Source: Acidimicrobiia bacterium (GTDB taxonomy: Bacteria; Actinomycetota; Acidimicrobiia; Acidimicrobiales; Aldehydirespiratoraceae). Taken from it: a DNA stretch of 62,239 bases. The stretch lies in contig JAJEJB010000025.1 of NCBI GenBank assembly GCA_022828135.1, forward strand, positions 1 through 62,239. Direction: 5' to 3'. Each line of letters begins with the position of its first letter. The stretch's first letter is position 1. Positions 59,701 to 62,239 of this stretch are shown here, piece after piece. The notes beneath the pieces are model-generated. The model had not been told where the DNA came from. It searched no databases and saw nothing but the letters and a program-made list of their open reading frames with translations. A program made the position numbers and the translations under genes.

Positions 59701-61076
59701 CGGCCGCAGACGATTGGGACGCGTTCCAGGAGGCGCTGCGAGCGAAGCGGGCCGACGCCGTCGGAGCGATCCTGTCCGCAGGCGGAATCGACGCCGTCCT
59801 CGACTTCGCCGGGGCAGTCGAGCAGCCGTACGCAGTCGGGGCCGCCCTGGCAGACCGTGACAGCTCCCGGGACGAAGTCGTTGTGGCGTCTATGGATGCA
59901 GCACCAGAGGCGACAACGCTGGTCGCGCTGGGCTACTTCGGCCAGCGATACGCCGAACTCGGACGGGAGGGACTGGAACGGATGATCGCGAACCATTCGC
60001 TGAATCCGCAGGTCACCGCCGATCTGCTGCGGTCACCCCCACCCCGGGAACGGACCTGGACCCGTGTCGACGGCTTCGGCAGCGAGGTCGCCGCCGAGTA
60101 CTGGGCCCGGGTCGGCTACGGCGACCTGGGAATCCTCGAGGAGACGCGAGACATGGTCGAGATCTCGAGCCGGCTGCGCGGGGCGGGAAGATGCGAGTCG
60201 GCGACGACCCGGCTGTCTCTCGGTACCACAGTCCATGGGTCCCGCCTGGAGTTCGCCGAAGAGGTCGCCGCGTGCCTCGAGCAACTCATCGAGCATTCCT
60301 TGCACGCCTCCTGGAACCACAACACCGCCCAGTGGCGCCTTGCCGCACTCCTGGAGGTCCTCGACCGCCACCACGGCTCGCTCGCCGACGGGCGGGCAGC
60401 CGCCATCGAGTGGCACCTGCTTCCGCTGCTGCAACAACACCCGGCCCTCCAAGCGCCGAACCTCTACCGCGAGATGGCCCGCGACCCGGCGCTCTTCGTG
60501 CGCCTAGTCGAGTTGGCGTTCAGGCCCGCGGAGGCCCGCGGCACCGACCGGCCCGCCTTGACCGAGGCCCAGCAGTCCCACGCTCTCAACGCCCACATCG
60601 CTCTGCACCAGTGGCCGGAGTCGCGGTTCGCCCCGGGCTCGGAGGACGCGAGCGAGATCGACGCCGAGATGCTCGCGGAATGGGTCGAGCGAGCCCGCAG
60701 CCTCCTGGCAGCGATCGACCGGACCGAGGCCGGCGACAAGATGATCGGCACCGCCCTCGCAGCGTCCCCGGCCGATCCCGACGGCGAATGGCCCGGCACC
60801 GCCGTCCGCGAACTCCTAGAGCAGTTGCAGAACGACCGCGTCGACGCCGGCCTTCGCTCAGCGGTGTTTAACCGGCGCGGCCCCGTGCACCGCGACCTCG
60901 CCGCGGGCGGCGTCCAGGAACGCGAACTCGCAGCGGGTTACCGGCAGAAGGCCCGCCACTTCTGCCAGTGGCCCCGCACCGCAGCCATGTTCGACGGTCT
61001 GGCCCGCACCTACGAGCACCTCGCAGGCATAGAAGACCGCGAGGCCGAAGCCCACCGCCGCGGCCTCCCCTTGTGA
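56712..61076 (+). CDS. giant 1454-residue protein with nuclease-like N-terminal region (putative defence effector)
   Basis: The frame starts at the ATG overlapping the stop of the small gene. I recognise no named family. Residues 220-340 resemble a restriction-endonuclease-like segment seen in large actinobacterial hypotheticals: VAVPGWDGIVRSGG near 232, a GWEVSA strand near 253, a DYAKRV helix, VAVVCAPWTKARDFEQEM near 291 and VRALNVDDLEAWLE near 315. The position of a P-loop (VTVGGNLHRDELLAF near 396) has no GKS/T, so ATP binding is doubtful. Residues 550-1450 are helical, repeat-like and contain no clear catalytic motif. It sits between the methylase and helicase genes, on the opposite strand. 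Confidence 0.7.
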   Translation: MTATEPSAATSISSALDGVRRAMLWADLEPAWVEGLRHCKRPVDRDRIMVAAGRRLRVFDEVPDDWLRLRWLSDMGVEVQLRAGQGLSAELGALAAAELREASARISDCFDALRESATAGESLREWARNNVAAANRIRDLGRAAKKLDGAGLLALVPAHDIELAIRLAEEMASGSRLRATVPESLRIWREDLLVWARRSDTASRLPVLLRRLIEETTLVERIDFPSGVAVAVPGWDGIVRSGGGNQFVPAGDSGWEVSAQQSRSDRKARGDYAKRVEQIESERRRGLAYVAVVCAPWTKARDFEQEMRTRRDFREVRALNVDDLEAWLECAPQATVWLREQMGKPVQGVGLLSDWWHEWLDTTNPPLGADIVLAGREREAESLRDRCMQHRGGVVTVGGNLHRDELLAFIAAALSGSAGSDRALGGVLYLDDPASARQLLGAGGEAVGPAITAVVPSAEFVQRLPPGLRHRVVVPLPGTPPAEIVVAAVDSKRVAELFHGTGTDFDDAHRWGSLARMSLLALRRSLARQPGLQRPIWATSSIDQVVRRSLLLGGWDASRDGDREAVEKLSGCRYVAATETLSKVDAGDAPMVPTGELWHVVSPADSWLLLDGQLSRDDLKDFGELACEVLTASDPLWGLAGDSRVAAQLKGVGGGYSPQLRRGIATTLALLGSRPPAVRDDASRSSEAASHIVWSVLRRAQQDPAAKTWCAVSEVLPLLAEAEPEAVVEALRACLSQPHEFARGMFADSASERFGLPASSPHIRVLDALEVVAWAPQHLMGVLEVLAGLAELDPGGRYANRPSGSLSSILCPWMPHTAACAEDRLEALRMLRRRHGAATWPLMLSMLPGGRDYQMGDKGPRYRDWRKGEKPATPQEHRRMVASVAEMLLEEVGEDPDRWGALIEALPALPPDVRRRACTALSRLADTNTDEALKPILWPKLRDLMDRHRQYRDFDWALPESDLALVENLLERLRPADPSTAHGHLFSPGLMHVDGVSAADDWDAFQEALRAKRADAVGAILSAGGIDAVLDFAGAVEQPYAVGAALADRDSSRDEVVVASMDAAPEATTLVALGYFGQRYAELGREGLERMIANHSLNPQVTADLLRSPPPRERTWTRVDGFGSEVAAEYWARVGYGDLGILEETRDMVEISSRLRGAGRCESATTRLSLGTTVHGSRLEFAEEVAACLEQLIEHSLHASWNHNTAQWRLAALLEVLDRHHGSLADGRAAAIEWHLLPLLQQHPALQAPNLYREMARDPALFVRLVELAFRPAEARGTDRPALTEAQQSHALNAHIALHQWPESRFAPGSEDASEIDAEMLAEWVERARSLLAAIDRTEAGDKMIGTALAASPADPDGEWPGTAVRELLEQLQNDRVDAGLRSAVFNRRGPVHRDLAAGGVQERELAAGYRQKARHFCQWPRTAAMFDGLARTYEHLAGIEDREAEAHRRGLPL

Positions 61077-61175
61077 GCGACTGCAGAACGCAGCGCCGCA
61101 TCTGAGGTCAGGCCATGCCGCTGTCACCGGCTCGCCATGCTCCCCTGAGTGGAAGCGGTGCTCGCCTGCGATGGG

Positions 61176-62239
61176 TCAGCTCGGCGGGCTGGCGTGGGCG
61201 AGGAGTTCGGCGACGTTGAGGGGGACGCTTGTTTGGGCTGGGTGCAGGGTGACGTGCTTGAACGGCTCTACTAGGTAGTGCACCTCGGGTAGGTAGTGCA
61301 CCTCGGGGTCGACGGCGGGATCGTCGGGGACGGAGACCACTGCTAGGCGCCAGCGTTCGCGGTTGTTGTGGGACTGGCCTACTTGGCGGCGGCTGACGCT
61401 GATCTGTTCGGTTTGGGGCAGGTGGCCTTTGACCTCGATGAAGTAGCACGCTCCGGAGGCTGGGTCGGTGGACAGCACGTCGTAGCCGGGGTTGCTGTGG
61501 GCTTGTTCCTCGGGCACCCGGCCCAGTTTCTGTTCGGCCTTCATCACTGCGGCTACGGCTCGGCGGTCGGTTTCGGCCTTCTTGGCGGGGTCGACGGAGA
61601 CGACGGTTCGGCCGGCCAGTTCGTCGAGCAGGCCTTGGGGCACTACTACCGCGGCCGCGACGATGGTGGGTGGGCTGTTGTGGAGGTCGTCCTCTTGGGT
61701 CAGCTCCAGGCGTCGTCGGGTGAGGCGGGCTTGCAGTTCGTCGGCTCTTGCTCGGGCGCGGCCTGAGTTGATGCGGGGCTTCTTGCCGGCTATTTCCTGG
61801 GCCTTGATCTCCTCGGTGCGCCGGTCCCAGTAGCGGATCTCGGACTCCAGGCGTTCCCGCACTGCATTCCAGACCTTGGCGACCCGGGCGTGGGTGATGG
61901 CGGCGACCTCGTCGAAGTGCGGGCCGGCCAGGTGGTCGATGGCCCAGGACCGGGCGGCGTCCTCGGCGGTTCGGTCTGCCCATTCGAGGTCCAGCTGCCC
62001 GTCCAGGAGTGTCTGCTGGTCCTGGGTCAGGGGCGCGTAGTTGAGGTAGGGCTCGTCGCCGGGGTCTCCGACATTGCCGACACGGTCGATCTCGACATAG
62101 AGCGCGCGCAAATAGGCGCTGACCTGTGGCTTTGTGAGGACGGCCACCGCCGGAGACGATTCGTATAGGAGCAGGTCAGAAGGGGTGTCTGATGGCGGTG
62201 CCCTCCGAACGGGCGAGGCGGGCCGCTCCCTATTTGCGG
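61176..62239 (-). CDS. SNF2-type helicase C-terminal part with DUF3883 domain (5' part outside window or broken)
   Basis: The frame is open from the window edge to the stop at 61176; an internal GTG at 62147 could start a 323-residue version. LLLYESSPAVAVLTKPQVSA at the start, then YWDRRTEEIKAQEIAGKKPR near residue 105 (from GTG), match the segment after the helicase core in large defence helicases. The DUF3883 domain follows: GYDVLSTD and YFIEVKGHLPQTEQISVS near 220-250, a restriction-like fold. This would be the helicase partner of the DUF1156 methylase and DUF499 ATPase. Only the C-terminal end is visible, and the first 90 bases hint at another frame change. Confidence 0.75.
   Translation of the reverse strand, partial: ANRERPASPVRRAPPSDTPSDLLLYESSPAVAVLTKPQVSAYLRALYVEIDRVGNVGDPGDEPYLNYAPLTQDQQTLLDGQLDLEWADRTAEDAARSWAIDHLAGPHFDEVAAITHARVAKVWNAVRERLESEIRYWDRRTEEIKAQEIAGKKPRINSGRARARADELQARLTRRRLELTQEDDLHNSPPTIVAAAVVVPQGLLDELAGRTVVSVDPAKKAETDRRAVAAVMKAEQKLGRVPEEQAHSNPGYDVLSTDPASGACYFIEVKGHLPQTEQISVSRRQVGQSHNNRERWRLAVVSVPDDPAVDPEVHYLPEVHYLVEPFKHVTLHPAQTSVPLNVAELLAHASPPS
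61272..61307. repeat. 18-bp tandem duplication inside the DUF3883 gene
   Basis: Two perfect copies of TAGGTAGTGCACCTCGGG lie side by side. They keep the frame and duplicate the residues PEVHYL in the C-terminal part of the protein (PEVHYLPEVHYLVEPF). Confidence 0.95.

Noticed and set aside
41600..62239. BREX or DISARM system
   Set aside because: No PglZ, BrxL or BrxA-like gene is seen for BREX, and no DrmA, DrmB or DrmC-like genes for DISARM. The DUF499/DUF1156/DUF3883 set fits a different type.
1..62239. CRISPR array, tRNA, rRNA, prophage or IS element
   Set aside because: No regularly spaced repeat array, tRNA-like or rRNA-like sequence, transposase, integrase or phage structural gene was recognised by reading. 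The small repeats seen are the four 40-bp copies and the 18-bp duplication.

Overview
The window comes from a very GC-rich bacterial chromosome. Third codon positions are almost all G or C, GTG and TTG starts are common, and ATGA/GTGA stop-start overlaps are frequent. Several genes begin 6-8 nt after a TANNNT -10 hexamer, the layout of leaderless transcription in Actinobacteria. DUF4193, a cupin-type HTH regulator, CoxL/M/S-type dehydrogenase subunits, BMP importers and a GAAC-N4-GTTC SOS box also point to an actinobacterium. The gene mix is most like uncultured Acidimicrobiia; that placement is an inference.

Region 1 (1-21,900) is a catabolic and uptake cluster. It starts with the end of a BMP-family solute-binding protein and its ATPase. 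A cytochrome P450, a GcvT/DmdA/LigM-like folate-dependent methyl (C1) transferase, an XRE-cupin regulator and an alpha/beta hydrolase follow. A Rieske oxygenase-SDR pair precedes a second, complete BMP-type ABC importer (binding lipoprotein, ATPase, two permeases). Next are a three-subunit molybdenum hydroxylase, a small ferredoxin, three more paralogous Rieske oxygenases with a GroES-like gene among them, and a second SDR. The set suggests import and then oxidative or folate-linked demethylation or hydroxylation of a small heterocyclic or aromatic compound. The substrate cannot be read from sequence.

Region 2 (22,000-41,100) is mostly housekeeping: hisI, trpE, ygfZ, a J-domain membrane protein, trpC, trpF, trpB, trpA, a flavin disulfide oxidoreductase, an SDR, an AlkB-type dioxygenase with a LexA box in its promoter, YqgE/AlgH, thiD, an Arg/Asp-rich hypothetical, a crotonase, NUDIX, GNAT, DUF4193, a double-length ThyX-like protein, an M20 amidohydrolase and a YegS-like remnant. 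A dispersed 40-bp repeat sits just 3' of three minus-strand genes in regions 1 and 2.

Region 3 (41,100 to the end) is a defence island. A tight minus-strand operon carries a C5-cytosine methylase, a protein with two GHKL ATPase modules and a histidine-kinase H-box, a receiver-domain protein with no DNA-binding domain recognised, and a HEPN(Swt1)-DUF499 AAA ATPase. The methylase is preceded by a 17-codon leader ORF. Upstream lie a DUF2442 gene, an AbiL-type RloA/RloB pair, a DUF1156 adenine methylase split by a one-base frameshift, a frameshifted small SGHY-motif gene, a 1454-residue protein with a nuclease-like N-terminal region, and the C-terminal part of a SNF2-type helicase with a DUF3883 domain. 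The methylase, DUF499 ATPase and helicase resemble a helicase-methylase-ATPase system. Its apparent coupling to a phosphorelay and a cytosine methylase is the most interesting feature of the window.
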